From Chloroflexota bacterium (GTDB lineage: Bacteria > Chloroflexota > Chloroflexia > QHBQ01), in assembly GCA_025355955.1 (NCBI GenBank), contig JANXYP010000025.1, forward strand, positions 1 to 32,932: 32,932 nucleotides of DNA. The letters run 5' to 3'. Of this stretch, positions 1 to 9,229 are shown piece after piece (within the stretch, counting starts at the first letter, position 1; each line of letters opens with the position of its first letter). The position numbers and the translations under genes are program-made. The notes below the pieces were generated by a model, which ran no database searches, was not told where the DNA came from, and saw nothing but the letters and a program-made list of their open reading frames with translations.

Positions 1-116
1 ACCAACCAGAGGGCGTGCAGGCGGGCGCGACGTTTGGGGTTAGTTTCCTTGAGGAACATCTGCTTGAGGGTATCAACATCTTCTTGCCAGTTAATAGCTA
101 GATTGGGACCAGGCAT
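1..116 (-). CDS. Transposase/HTH protein, N-terminal part (runs off the window)
   Basis: The minus-strand frame gives about 38 residues beginning MPGPNLAINWQ and including the stretch RRARLHALWLV before the window edge. Arg-Leu-His-Ala-Leu-Trp near the N-terminus is typical of the helix-turn-helix leader of IS630-like transposases and related proteins; that family assignment is from memory and rests on a short fragment. A clear AAGGAGG lies just upstream (121-128). It sits 3 nt before an ATG at 119 and 6 nt before the ATG at 116, so 116 is the better-spaced start. An extended -10 promoter lies further upstream. If it is a transposase, it marks a mobile element entering the window from the left. 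The rest of the gene is not visible, so function is tentative. Confidence 0.5.
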   Translation of the reverse strand, partial: MPGPNLAINWQEDVDTLKQMFLKETNPKRRARLHALWL

Positions 117-144
117 CATCTACCTCCTTGTTATCAGTACCAAA

Positions 145-153
145 ATTATAGCA
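145..153 (-). promoter_or_regulatory. Extended -10 promoter of the truncated left-edge gene
   Basis: On the minus strand TGC-TATAAT forms a perfect extended -10 element. It lies about 30 nt upstream of the ATG at 116, with a strong Shine-Dalgarno between them. No good -35 hexamer is seen at 16-18 nt. Confidence 0.45.
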
Positions 154-239
154 CCTCCTTGGCTATTTGGTATAATATCAATCAGATCTATAGCATTGCC
201 GCGGCTAGTGGGTATTACACCACTGCCCATAGTATGCGA

Positions 240-481
240 TAAGCAAAAAGCCTCTCCCTAGCGGGGAAACCCCCCTGTGGGGTTCCCTGTGGGTAGGTTG
301 GTGTGGGGAGAGCTTGCCCAGCTACGATGCTTATTGTAAACGATAAGGCAAAAAGCCTGCCCCTAGCAGCGAACATTCCGATAAGCCTTGTTTGCTCTTC
401 AGCCTTCAACCCTCACCAAACATACCCACAGGGAAACCCCTTGCGGGTTCCCTGTGGGTATGTTGGTGAGGAGAGAGCTTG
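240..481. repeat. Two related intergenic repeat units with a long hairpin
   Basis: The gap 120-584 has no convincing gene. Two diverged units both start with gataag.caaaaagcct and both end with gagagcttgcc. The second contains a near-perfect inverted repeat at 412-470, with stems of about 26 bp and two single-base bulges, built around acccacagggaa. The same sequence family returns at 17268-17335, so it is a dispersed element rather than part of a gene. Where the unit reads ctctcccgctgggagaggctttttgcc it would act as a rho-independent terminator. Confidence 0.7.
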
Positions 482-522
482 CCTTATACCAATTAGCGGT
501 GGTGCCGCTATAGATTGACCCA

Positions 523-546
523 AGGCGAACAACGGTTCGCCCCTAC
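523..546. repeat. Short dispersed palindrome, gggcgaac..gttcgcccctac family
   Basis: A 24-bp unit with an internal inverted repeat (gcgaac/gttcgc) and a constant 3' tail ccctac. Copies or close relatives lie at 2221-2245, 2264-2287, 2293-2317, 4366-4390, 9041-9064 and 26445-26468. Variants with gggcgtatgccatacgcccctac occur around 14490, 14580, 15955 and throughout 23055-23325. All are intergenic. The function is unknown; the palindrome could fold in RNA. Confidence 0.75.
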
Positions 547-560
547 AGAAATACGCAATC

Positions 561-577
561 TGCCCAGCGACTGGGCA
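561..577 (-). terminator. Possible weak terminator hairpin after the NERD/SH3 gene
   Basis: A perfect 7-bp stem (TGCCCAG/CTGGGCA, loop CGA) lies 8 nt past the stop codon of the minus-strand gene. It is not followed by a strong T-run, so termination is uncertain. Confidence 0.25.
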
Positions 578-584
578 TCATCCG

Positions 585-2045
585 CTAAGGGCTGACTGGC
601 TGCAGGAACTCGCCCGCGCACCAGCCGGTAGCGCCGTTGGAGTCGGGCCAACCTCCCACTTGCCACCAGGTATGGCCGTCGGCCTGCTGCGGCCCGCCGA
701 TGATGTGTATCCGCCTTCCCGCCGACAGTTCGACCACCACATCGGCAGCGGCGGCGGGTTGGCTATGCACCCGCAGGTTGCCATCCTGCGTAACCAGCGC
801 GTCACTGCCAATCGCCAGTTGTGGCGCTGGTGGGTTGCTTAGCACAGGAAGTGCGGTTGGGCTGGGAACGGGCGACGGAAGCGTAACGGTGGGGGCGAGG
901 GCGCTTTGGTTGGCAACCGGCTGCAGGAAATCGCCCGCGCACCAGCCAGTGCTGCCGCTGGCATTAGGCCAGTCGCCCACCTGCCACCAGGTGTAGCCCT
1001 CGGCCTGCTGCGGCCCACCCACAATGCGTAGCTTCACCCCCGGAGCTAGCTTAACAATGATGTCGGCGTTGGCGGTCGGCTGCGTGCGTACCCGTAGGTT
1101 GCCGTCCTGCGTAACCTGTGCATCAACGCCGACCGCAAGTTGCGGCGTATTGGTGAGTGTGGAGGTAGCGATGATGGGAGCAGTAATGAACGGCGTGTCG
1201 CTTGCGATCGGGGCGGCGGCAGTGGGCGTAGGTGTGTCTAGCACGACGGTGGCTGGTGTAGAGGTTGCGCCAGCCCTGGCGATGATGGCAGGTGGGCTGG
1301 TCTGGTTGTGGCTGAATAGCAGGAAGATCGCCAGCAGCGCCACTGCTGCCAGCACTACCAGCAGAGCAATAACCCTTGTTCCCAGTGCGGCGCTGCCCGC
1401 CTTTTGCAGCGCGGGCGGGGCTGCCGGGGTTGCGTTGACAACGGTTGGGCGCGGCGCGGCCTGCGCCTGGGCTAGAGTGGCGATTAGCACGCTGATCGCC
1501 TGCGGTGGTATCTGATAGTTGGTTTCGGCGTGTTCCATCACCCGCCGCACCGCCGTTTCGAGGCCCGCCAGATCGCCCTGGTCAATCGTATTGCGCGGGC
1601 TAGCAGTCAGCCCCAGGTTGGCCCTCGCCGCATCGGTGTCGGGCAAGGCCACTGCATAGCCGATGTGCCGATTGTACACCATCGCGTACTGGTTAGCGTT
1701 GCCATCGTAGCGCAGCCAGCGGCTGAACGCAGCGCGGTCGTTCTGCGCTTGCAGATAAGGGTTGACAATTATATTGTCCTTGCCGGTCGCATCACGACTG
1801 TGCCACTGGTTGTCGGCCAGCCGCACCGCGCCACCCGTCGCTTCCAGCGTTAGCAAGCCCAGGTCGGGATGAATGATCAGGAAGTCAATCCGCCGCTGGC
1901 GGTTGGCGCTATCCTGCGGGTCGCTGAAGCTGATATCGTATATAACGCTGAACTCATCGGCCAGCGTCTGTGCCAACCGCTCGTAGACTGCGCGTTTGGC
2001 AGGCGGCGCTTTGCTATCAAGTTGTGAGGGATGCATCTGGGCCAC
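585..2045 (-). CDS. NERD-like domain membrane protein with two SH3b domains
   Basis: A 486-residue protein with a clear modular layout. Residues 15-120 resemble the nuclease-related domain (NERD): R-I-D-F-L-I-I-H-P at 52-60 followed by G-L-L-T-L-E-A-T-G-G. In active PD-(D/E)xK members this last motif reads E-x-K. Here Asp54 and Glu68 are present but Thr70 replaces the lysine, so catalysis is doubtful. Residues 222-244 form one membrane helix. A Thr/Pro/Ala-rich linker (about 250-300) leads to two SH3b repeats (305-376 and 411-483), each with DGNLRV, a TWWQVG strand and GWCAG.FLQPV. Topology is probably N-terminus inside and SH3 domains outside, possibly binding cell wall. The start is GTG at 2045, with GGAG 7 nt upstream; an ATG four codons in is the alternative. 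The gene is flanked by repeats and has no obvious operon partner. NERD is a family call by motif, not by search. Confidence 0.75.
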   Translation of the reverse strand: MAQMHPSQLDSKAPPAKRAVYERLAQTLADEFSVIYDISFSDPQDSANRQRRIDFLIIHPDLGLLTLEATGGAVRLADNQWHSRDATGKDNIIVNPYLQAQNDRAAFSRWLRYDGNANQYAMVYNRHIGYAVALPDTDAARANLGLTASPRNTIDQGDLAGLETAVRRVMEHAETNYQIPPQAISVLIATLAQAQAAPRPTVVNATPAAPPALQKAGSAALGTRVIALLVVLAAVALLAIFLLFSHNQTSPPAIIARAGATSTPATVVLDTPTPTAAAPIASDTPFITAPIIATSTLTNTPQLAVGVDAQVTQDGNLRVRTQPTANADIIVKLAPGVKLRIVGGPQQAEGYTWWQVGDWPNASGSTGWCAGDFLQPVANQSALAPTVTLPSPVPSPTALPVLSNPPAPQLAIGSDALVTQDGNLRVHSQPAAAADVVVELSAGRRIHIIGGPQQADGHTWWQVGGWPDSNGATGWCAGEFLQPVSP

Positions 2046-2118
2046 AGTGCGTCTCCAATGGTAGAAGGTAGAGGGTAGATTGTTGGCTGATCAGTTTTGA
2101 TGATGGCAGCAGTGTGTT

Positions 2119-2317
2119 CCCCTCCCGCCGCGAGGGGAGGGGAGGGTGCATGCGGCGCGACTCGGACCCACCCCCAGCCCCTCCCGCCGGGAGGGGAGTA
2201 ATCTGGATCCTGCTTGCGCCAGGGCGAACCACGGTTCGCCCCTACCGATGTTGTTTAGCAGGCAGGGCGAGCGCAGCCCGCCCCTACGCGCCAGGGCGAA
2301 CCACGGTTCGCCCCTAC
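2119..2317. repeat. Block of GC-rich palindromic and short dispersed repeats
   Basis: The interval 2046-2358 has no gene. It holds two copies of the cctcccgccgggagggg palindrome (2119-2147 and 2176-2198), joined by cccacccccagcccc. Three short gggcgaac-type units follow at 2221, 2264 and 2293. The same palindrome family recurs at 7796, 9125, 20867, 22355, 31527 and 32815. Confidence 0.7.
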
Positions 2318-2358
2318 AGATCAACTACTCAACCTCATGCCTCATGCCTCATGCCTGG

Positions 2359-3912
<1,554 letters not shown>

Positions 3913-3952
3913 GCTCTCTCCTGTGGTTCGGTTATCGTCCTGCGGTGGCTCT

Positions 3953-3961
3953 ATTCTAACA
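3953..3961 (-). promoter_or_regulatory. Possible extended -10 promoter for pccB
   Basis: TGT-TAGAAT on the minus strand lies about 40 nt before the start codon. It matches an extended -10; no good -35 is visible at normal spacing. Confidence 0.35.
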
Positions 3962-4021
3962 CAGTTTGGGGCAAACGGTTAGGTGGGCGGGCGAGATGAA
4001 AGCATGAGCCACTCCTCAGCT

Positions 4022-4333
4022 TGATCAACTAAGCCCTCAGCGGGGGTTTGGGGAGGAAATCTTGAAGCGCACTTATGCCGAAGGTTGATCAACTAAGCCT
4101 CCAGCGGGGGTTTGGGGGAGAAATCTTGAAGCGTAATCATGCCGAAGGATGATCAACTAAGCCTCCAGCGGGGGTTTGGGGGAGAAATCTTGAAGCGTAA
4201 TCATGCCTGGGTAAGCACATAGGGTCTGTTTTGATTACCCAGGCGCTAACGCAGGGCGAGATTCTCCCCCAACCGCCGCTGGGGGCTTAGGTTAGTAGTG
4301 GTTCGTGATTCTCCCCCACCCCCGCTGGGGCTT
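4022..4333. repeat. Three tandem 64-bp repeats plus inverted partial copies
   Basis: Units start at 4022, 4086 and 4150 (period exactly 64), each beginning tgatcaactaagcc and containing agcgggggtttggggga. Units 2 and 3 are almost identical. Partial copies in the opposite orientation follow at 4261-4293 and 4309-4333, so the direct array could fold back on them. Between the two sets lies a perfect 9-bp stem (cctgggtaa 4206-4214 with ttacccagg 4235-4243). No gene is seen in 3962-4477. Confidence 0.8.
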
Positions 4334-4477
4334 ATACCAAATCCGGTGGGTAATGCGGTGTTTCCGTAGGGGCGAACAACGGTTCGCCCTGGCCCAATTT
4401 ACTGCATTACCTGCGGGAAACGGTATTAGATTAAGAAGCAGGCGGTGATCAGGCTTATTCTGCCTGACGGGCTATAA

Positions 4478-5089
4478 TCAGTATTTTCCCCACAGCCAGT
4501 TGCCGGGCGCGTGTTCGTCATCGCCGAAGTAGAACTCGGCGCTGATCTGGCTGAATTGTGCGCGGGTGATGATGCCGTCGCCATTGGTATCAAGATGCTT
4601 AAAGGCGTTACCCGCTGCTGCGCCATCAATGCGATGCGCGGCAAGGTACTCAGCATACTCAGCCTGGCCGATGCGATCATCGCCGTCAGTGTCAATCAGG
4701 TCGAACACGGTTTTGGTAATCGAGCGGTTGAGGTCTCGCGCCTGGGGTGTATCTATCATCGAGCCGAGGATGTGGAGATATTCGGGGAGTGTGAGCTTGA
4801 GCGCCTGCATCGGCTGCCACATGAACATATACGCATCGTAGAGATGGCTATATTCCGGTGAGCCAGTCTTCCAGCCGCGCAAATTGGCAAGGTTCTCGAT
4901 TAGCTTCTCGTAGTCGCTATGCTCAATCACGCCATCCTTGTTCTCGTCGGCGGCGTTAAAGAACATGGTCATCTTCCTTGCCTGCAAATCTGTTAGCATT
5001 GCTATTACCTCTTCTTGACCCTTCAGGGTCGAAAAATGCAGGTCCGCTCGATGTGCCTCTGTCATCAGCAGGTATCCCTGACCAACCAC
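4478..5089 (-). CDS. EF-hand calcium-binding protein (calerythrin-like)
   Basis: A 203-residue soluble protein with three recognisable EF-hand loops: DENKDGVIEHSD (48-59), DTDGDDRIGQAE (133-144) and DTNGDGIITRAQ (167-178). The spacing leaves room for a fourth, degenerate hand near 90-120, the calerythrin/sarcoplasmic-type pattern in which EF2 is inactive. Loop position 12, normally Glu, is Asp in loop 1 and Gln in loop 3; only loop 2 is fully canonical. Calcium affinity may therefore be uneven. A Ca2+ sensor or buffer role is inferred from the family. The start is uncertain. GTG at 5089 has AAGG upstream and lies about 30 nt after the predicted transcription start. ATG at 4999 (174 aa, MLTDLQ) has GAGG 8 nt upstream and fits the usual N-terminus of the family better. 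Confidence 0.85.
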   Translation of the reverse strand: MVGQGYLLMTEAHRADLHFSTLKGQEEVIAMLTDLQARKMTMFFNAADENKDGVIEHSDYEKLIENLANLRGWKTGSPEYSHLYDAYMFMWQPMQALKLTLPEYLHILGSMIDTPQARDLNRSITKTVFDLIDTDGDDRIGQAEYAEYLAAHRIDGAAAGNAFKHLDTNGDGIITRAQFSQISAEFYFGDDEHAPGNWLWGKY

Positions 5090-5125
5090 GCCACTTTCCT
5101 TTAGCCAGCATGGACTGGTAGCAAT

Positions 5126-5154
5126 ATTATAGCATCGGCATCTTGCAATTGCAA
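5126..5154 (-). promoter_or_regulatory. Promoter of the EF-hand gene
   Basis: On the minus strand TTGCAA (5154-5149), a 17-bp spacer and a perfect TATAAT (5131-5126). Transcription would begin near 5119, about 30 nt before the GTG start or 120 nt before the ATG alternative. Confidence 0.6.
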
Positions 5155-5193
5155 TCAGGTTGTCTGAATCTCTGAATCAGGCTGATTAACTAA

Positions 5194-5222
5194 TTGACGC
5201 GCTGCGCCCAAAATGTTAGAAT
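5194..5222 (+). promoter_or_regulatory. Promoter of the fluoride riboswitch-crcB unit
   Basis: TTGACG (5194-5199), a 17-bp spacer and TAGAAT (5217-5222), with TG one base upstream of the -10 (extended -10). The predicted start near 5229 leaves about 10 nt before the aptamer. Confidence 0.7.
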
Positions 5223-5239
5223 AAAGGCGTAAGTTTATA

Positions 5240-5303
5240 GGCGATGAGGCTCGCCCCTACCTTGCTGGTAGGTCTGTTCGCTCTGAACTAATGGCTTCTA
5301 CTG
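5240..5303 (+). promoter_or_regulatory. Fluoride riboswitch (crcB motif)
   Basis: The aptamer opens with GGCGATGAGGC TCGCC (5240-5255) and closes with TAATGGCTTCTACTG (5289-5303), matching the two conserved halves of the fluoride/crcB motif. GAGGC (5246-5250) can pair with GCTTC (5294-5298) for the pseudoknot. The central helix is GTTC/GAAC (5276-5279 with 5285-5288). An additional perfect 6-bp hairpin, CCTACC/GGTAGG (5256-5272), sits between the first helix and this one, which the compact textbook aptamer lacks. The 3' half overlaps a terminator stem, so fluoride binding should favour read-through into crcB. The assignment rests on motif recall plus the gene downstream; no covariance model was run. 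Confidence 0.88.
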
Positions 5304-5340
5304 TTGGCCCTAAGCAGGGCTTCGCAGTAGAGGCTTTTTT
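5294..5340 (+). terminator. Rho-independent terminator of the fluoride riboswitch
   Basis: GCTTCTACTG (5294-5303) pairs over 10 bp with CAGTAGAGGC (5325-5334), with one G-T pair. An inner 5-bp helix (5307-5311 with 5316-5320) extends it. Six Ts follow at 5335-5340. The 5' arm is the 3' end of the aptamer, giving mutually exclusive folds. Confidence 0.85.
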
Positions 5341-5359
5341 GTTGGTTTGAGGATAATCA

Positions 5360-5746
5360 ATGGGCAACTTTCTCACTATCGGCATCGGCGCATTTCTCGG
5401 CGCGAACGCCCGTTACCTGCTTGGCACCTGGTTCGCCGCCCGCTACGGCTCGGACTTCCCCTGGGGTACGCTGTTCATCAATGTGTCGGGCAGCCTGGCG
5501 CTAGGCTTCCTATTCGCATTCCTGGAACAGCGGGGCATAGCCGATCCTACCTACCGCCTGCTGTTCGGCACCGGCTTCCTGGGGGCATACACCACCTTCA
5601 GCACTTTCAGCTACGAGACCATCGCCCTGCTGCAAGATGGCGAATACTGGCAGACGCTGCTCAATGTGGGCAGTAGCGTTGCCCTGGGTCTGGTTGGCGC
5701 GATCCTGGGCATTGCGCTGGGCAGGTTGCTGGGAGGGATCATCTGA
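5360..5746 (+). CDS. crcB: Fluoride exporter CrcB/Fluc
   Basis: A 128-residue integral membrane protein with four hydrophobic segments, the usual size for a Fluc channel subunit that exports fluoride as a dual-topology dimer. Diagnostic stretches are GAFLGANARYLLG (10-22), GTLFINVSGSLALG (36-49) with the conserved Asn, and GFLGAYTTFSTFSYE (72-86), which carries the Thr/Phe/Ser residues lining the pore and the central Na+ site. The ATG at 5360 has GAGG 7 nt upstream and follows the riboswitch terminator by 20 nt, so expression should be induced by fluoride. The neighbouring convergent gene encodes a DUF190 protein, a family often found with crcB. The gene looks intact. Confidence 0.95.
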   Translation: MGNFLTIGIGAFLGANARYLLGTWFAARYGSDFPWGTLFINVSGSLALGFLFAFLEQRGIADPTYRLLFGTGFLGAYTTFSTFSYETIALLQDGEYWQTLLNVGSSVALGLVGAILGIALGRLLGGII

Positions 5747-5832
5747 ATGAAGAAGGTAGAGTGTAGAATGTAGAATATGGCAGGCTGGCATTGCTTCTTA
5801 TTAGTCATTCATCACCCATCACTAATCACTAA

Positions 5833-6186
5833 TCACTTCTTCTTGTGGGGGTGGACATAGATATGCGCTTCGATGTCCTGCACGGTAATTAGCCCACCAT
5901 TTGCCGCGACCATCGCCTCAATTTGTGGCAGCAGGCGGGCGATGCGCTCCGGCTCGTCCACGATGTAGAGGACGACTGGTAGCTGCGGCTGCACATCAAC
6001 CAGGTGGCCGGTGTGGATTATGTGGCTGTTGGCGCTGTAGCCCGCCAGCCCGCGCACCACCGTTGCACCCGCACCCCCCTCCGACTTCACCAGGTCGAGG
6101 ATGGCAAGGTAGAGCGCCTTGCTGTGATGGTTGTGGGGGTCCTGAAACCTGTCCGCTTCGCAGATAAAAATGGTTAGCTCTTGCAT
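5833..6186 (-). CDS. DUF190 (UPF0166) PII-like protein
   Basis: A 117-residue soluble protein from ATG 6186, chosen because AGGAG lies 7 nt upstream; a longer in-frame extension to 6246 would run into the promoter and is rejected. It contains SKALYLAILDLVKSEGGAGATVVRGLAGYS and then LPVVLYIVDEPERIARLLPQI, split here only by position (about 23-52 and 70-90); this is the DUF190 signature of a ferredoxin-like PII-type fold. The first loop is His-rich (DPHNHHS), which is less usual and might bind metal. DUF190 proteins commonly sit beside crcB and are thought to have a regulatory part in fluoride handling, but the biochemical role is not established. Here the gene is convergent with crcB and has its own promoter, with no fluoride riboswitch visible. 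Confidence 0.8.
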   Translation of the reverse strand: MQELTIFICEADRFQDPHNHHSKALYLAILDLVKSEGGAGATVVRGLAGYSANSHIIHTGHLVDVQPQLPVVLYIVDEPERIARLLPQIEAMVAANGGLITVQDIEAHIYVHPHKKK

Positions 6187-6217
6187 CGTTTCGCTCCTGC
6201 TCTTATTCTTCATTTGC

Positions 6218-6246
6218 AGTATAATGCAACAAAATAAGCACGTCAA
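6218..6246 (-). promoter_or_regulatory. Promoter of the DUF190 gene
   Basis: TTGACG (6246-6241), a 17-bp spacer and TATACT (6223-6218) on the minus strand. The start should fall near 6211, about 25 nt before the ATG. Confidence 0.65.
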
Positions 6247-6296
6247 GCATCACCATTCCACCTTCCACCTTCTTCATTCTACATTCCTGGAGGCAT

Positions 6297-7655
6297 ATGC
6301 GTATCGCCCTTGTCGCTCCGCTGGTCTTTCCCATCGGCCCTCCCTTCGCGGGCGGCGCGCAGGTGGTGGTCTATGATCTGGCGCGGGGGCTGACTGAGCG
6401 CGGCCACGATGTCACCCTGTTCGCGGCTCGCGGCTCGGTTGTGCCGGGGGTGAAGGTTGTTCAGGTCGAGGTTGACTACCACGCGCTGCAACCCGCCATC
6501 TTCCTTGCCGACAACCCCGCCAACGTCGGCACGCTGGCCGATGCCTACTTCCTCTCCGCCGATGCCTTCCGCCGCGTGTTCCTCGAAGTCGCCGCCACGC
6601 AACCCCGCTTTGACGTTGTACACGCCCACGCCTTCGACTATCCTGCCTATACCCTGGCCGCGTTCGCCAACACACCCGCGATTCACACCCTGCACCTGCC
6701 AGCGGTCAGCCCTGAGATCAATCGCAGCCTGGCGGCACTTCAGCGCGACACCGCCGCCTACAACCCCACATCCCGCCCCCACCTCGTCACCGTTTCGCAG
6801 GCGTGCGCCGCTACCTGGCAAGCGGCGGGGGTGGGTATAGATGGAGTGATTTACAACGGCGTGGATGGCAGCATCGCTTACAACGCTACCCCTGACCGCG
6901 ACGGCCACCTGCTGTTCGTGGGCCGCATCGCACCGGAAAAGGGCGCAGCCACTGCGATTCGGGTGGCGCGGGCGTTGGGCCGCCGCTTGCTGCTGCTGGG
7001 GGCGATTTACGACCAGGGCTACTATGAGCGGGAGGTTGCGCCGCTGCTAGGCGATGGGGTAGAACATCGCGGCGCGGTGGCACGTGAAGAGGTGTATGCG
7101 GAGATGGGCATGGCGACCGCGCTGCTCTTTCCCATCGCCTGGGAGGAGCCATTCGGCCTGGTTGCCGCCGAGGCGCTAATGGCTGGCACGCCGGTGGTCG
7201 CCTACGTACGTGGCGCATTGCCGGAGCTAATCGAGGATGGTCACACCGGCTATCTGGTGCCGCCCAACGATGAGGCCGCCTTCATTCAGGCGACCCACAA
7301 TGCCGCTAGTCTCGACCGTGCAGTATGCCGCGCCGAGGCGGAACGACGCTTCTCGCTGGAAGCGATGATCGAGGCACATGAGGCGATGTATGGGGAGTTT
7401 AAAGTTGAATCTGCTCCTTTAGCTTTTCATCTCTGTGTAAGCCTGCTCCACCCGTCGCGCCAGATCAACATCCTTCTCGGTGATTACGCTGGCTTCGCTG
7501 TGGGTCGAGGTGGAGAGCGTGACCCGCGAGTAGTTGATCACGATGTCGGGGTGGTGGGCGATTTGCTCGGCGATCTCGGCCACCTTGTTGACGAAGGCGA
7601 TGGCGGTGACGAAATCCTTGAGCGCATACTGCTTCTTCAACTGCCCCGCCGCTAG
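6297..7655 (+). CDS. Family 4 glycosyltransferase, C-terminus reading into antisense phhB
   Basis: GT-B-fold sugar transferase of family GT4, probably using a nucleotide-sugar donor at the cytoplasmic face. The N-terminal Rossmann domain opens MRIALVAPLVFPIGPPFAGG with the glycine-rich acceptor loop. The donor domain starts near LLFVGRIAPEKG (205-216) and holds the EX7E motif at Glu284-Glu292 (EPFGLVAAE), then AGTPVVAY and ELIEDGHTGYLVPP. Homologous sequence appears to end near residue 367 (EAMYGEF). The frame then stays open for about 85 more codons. From 7419 on these are the antisense of phhB, so they are probably not native. In the next frame a TAA comes immediately (7400-7402), so a one-base indel could have removed the stop. 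Start ATG at 6297 with GGAGG 3 nt upstream, a tight spacing. Acceptor unknown. Confidence 0.85.
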   Translation: MRIALVAPLVFPIGPPFAGGAQVVVYDLARGLTERGHDVTLFAARGSVVPGVKVVQVEVDYHALQPAIFLADNPANVGTLADAYFLSADAFRRVFLEVAATQPRFDVVHAHAFDYPAYTLAAFANTPAIHTLHLPAVSPEINRSLAALQRDTAAYNPTSRPHLVTVSQACAATWQAAGVGIDGVIYNGVDGSIAYNATPDRDGHLLFVGRIAPEKGAATAIRVARALGRRLLLLGAIYDQGYYEREVAPLLGDGVEHRGAVAREEVYAEMGMATALLFPIAWEEPFGLVAAEALMAGTPVVAYVRGALPELIEDGHTGYLVPPNDEAAFIQATHNAASLDRAVCRAEAERRFSLEAMIEAHEAMYGEFKVESAPLAFHLCVSLLHPSRQINILLGDYAGFAVGRGGERDPRVVDHDVGVVGDLLGDLGHLVDEGDGGDEILERILLLQLPRR

Positions 7656-7715
7656 CTGCCAGCCAGGGATGTTTTTCAGTTCGACGTTCAGTTCCTCGTT
7701 GGTTAGCTTTGCCAT
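7419..7715 (-). CDS. phhB: Pterin-4a-carbinolamine dehydratase
   Basis: A 98-residue protein of standard length for 4a-hydroxytetrahydrobiopterin dehydratase, which recycles the pterin cofactor used by aromatic amino acid hydroxylases. The signature is present: E50-QIA-H54-H55-P56, then NYSRV, His72 and Asp82, covering the catalytic His residues. Start ATG at 7715 with AAGGAGGG 7 nt upstream. It lies immediately downstream of aroF in the same direction, after a short repeat block, so it may share the aromatic theme of the cluster, but no hydroxylase is in the window. Its 3' 237 bases are also read in the opposite direction by the extended glycosyltransferase frame. Confidence 0.92.
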   Translation of the reverse strand: MAKLTNEELNVELKNIPGWQLAAGQLKKQYALKDFVTAIAFVNKVAEIAEQIAHHPDIVINYSRVTLSTSTHSEASVITEKDVDLARRVEQAYTEMKS

Positions 7716-7795
7716 TGCTGTACCCTCCTTGTGATAAGCTCATGATGTGATGGTGAATAAACAGAGGTTTGTATGTGACACGGACCCACCCTCAG

Positions 7796-7876
7796 CCCCT
7801 CCCGGCGGGAGGGGAATGATCGCTGCTCCTCCCGGCGGGAGGGGAATGATCGCTGCTCCTCCTGGCGGGAAGGGAG
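7796..7876. repeat. Tandem 30-bp repeat between aroF and phhB
   Basis: Units at 7801, 7831 and a partial at 7861 (period 30), each containing cggcgggaggggaatgatcg. The inner part is the dispersed GC palindrome. The last unit ends 4 bp short of the aroF stop codon. Confidence 0.75.
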
Positions 7877-7879
7877 TTT

Positions 7880-8971
<1,092 letters not shown>

Positions 8972-9107
8972 TTGTCTACCTCTCCTAGTTGAGTTGAAAG
9001 TTGAAAGCGTATAGGAACGTCATTATTCCCAGTCTGCAAAGGGCGAACCGTTGTTCGCCCCTACAAATAACGAAACGGTTTCTCAGCACTCAACACTCAT
9101 TACCAGA

Positions 9108-9229
9108 TAAACAAAGTTCTGATGACCCCCCCTCCCGCCGGGAGGGGTTGGGGGTGGGTCCGTGCAGCGCGATGTAGACCCACCCCCTGCCCCTCCCGGC
9201 GGGAGGGGAGAACCTCAAAACTTAGTTTA
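9108..9229. repeat. Foldback (MITE-like) element between aroH and aroF
   Basis: Imperfect terminal inverted repeats (TAAACAAAGTTCTGATG at 9108-9124, and the reverse at 9209-9229) enclose two arms of the GC palindrome, gggttgggggtgggtc and gacccaccccctgccc, around a loop near 9161-9176. The right end supplies the aroH stop codon. A relative lies at 22330-22407, and the left end alone is found at 12239-12254. Confidence 0.6.

Noticed and set aside
5240-5261. Reading the crcB leader start as just another gcgag..ctcgcccctac repeat
   Set aside because: The resemblance is real, but the GGCGATGAGGC half, the distant TAATGGCTTCTACTG half, the terminator and crcB together fit a fluoride riboswitch.
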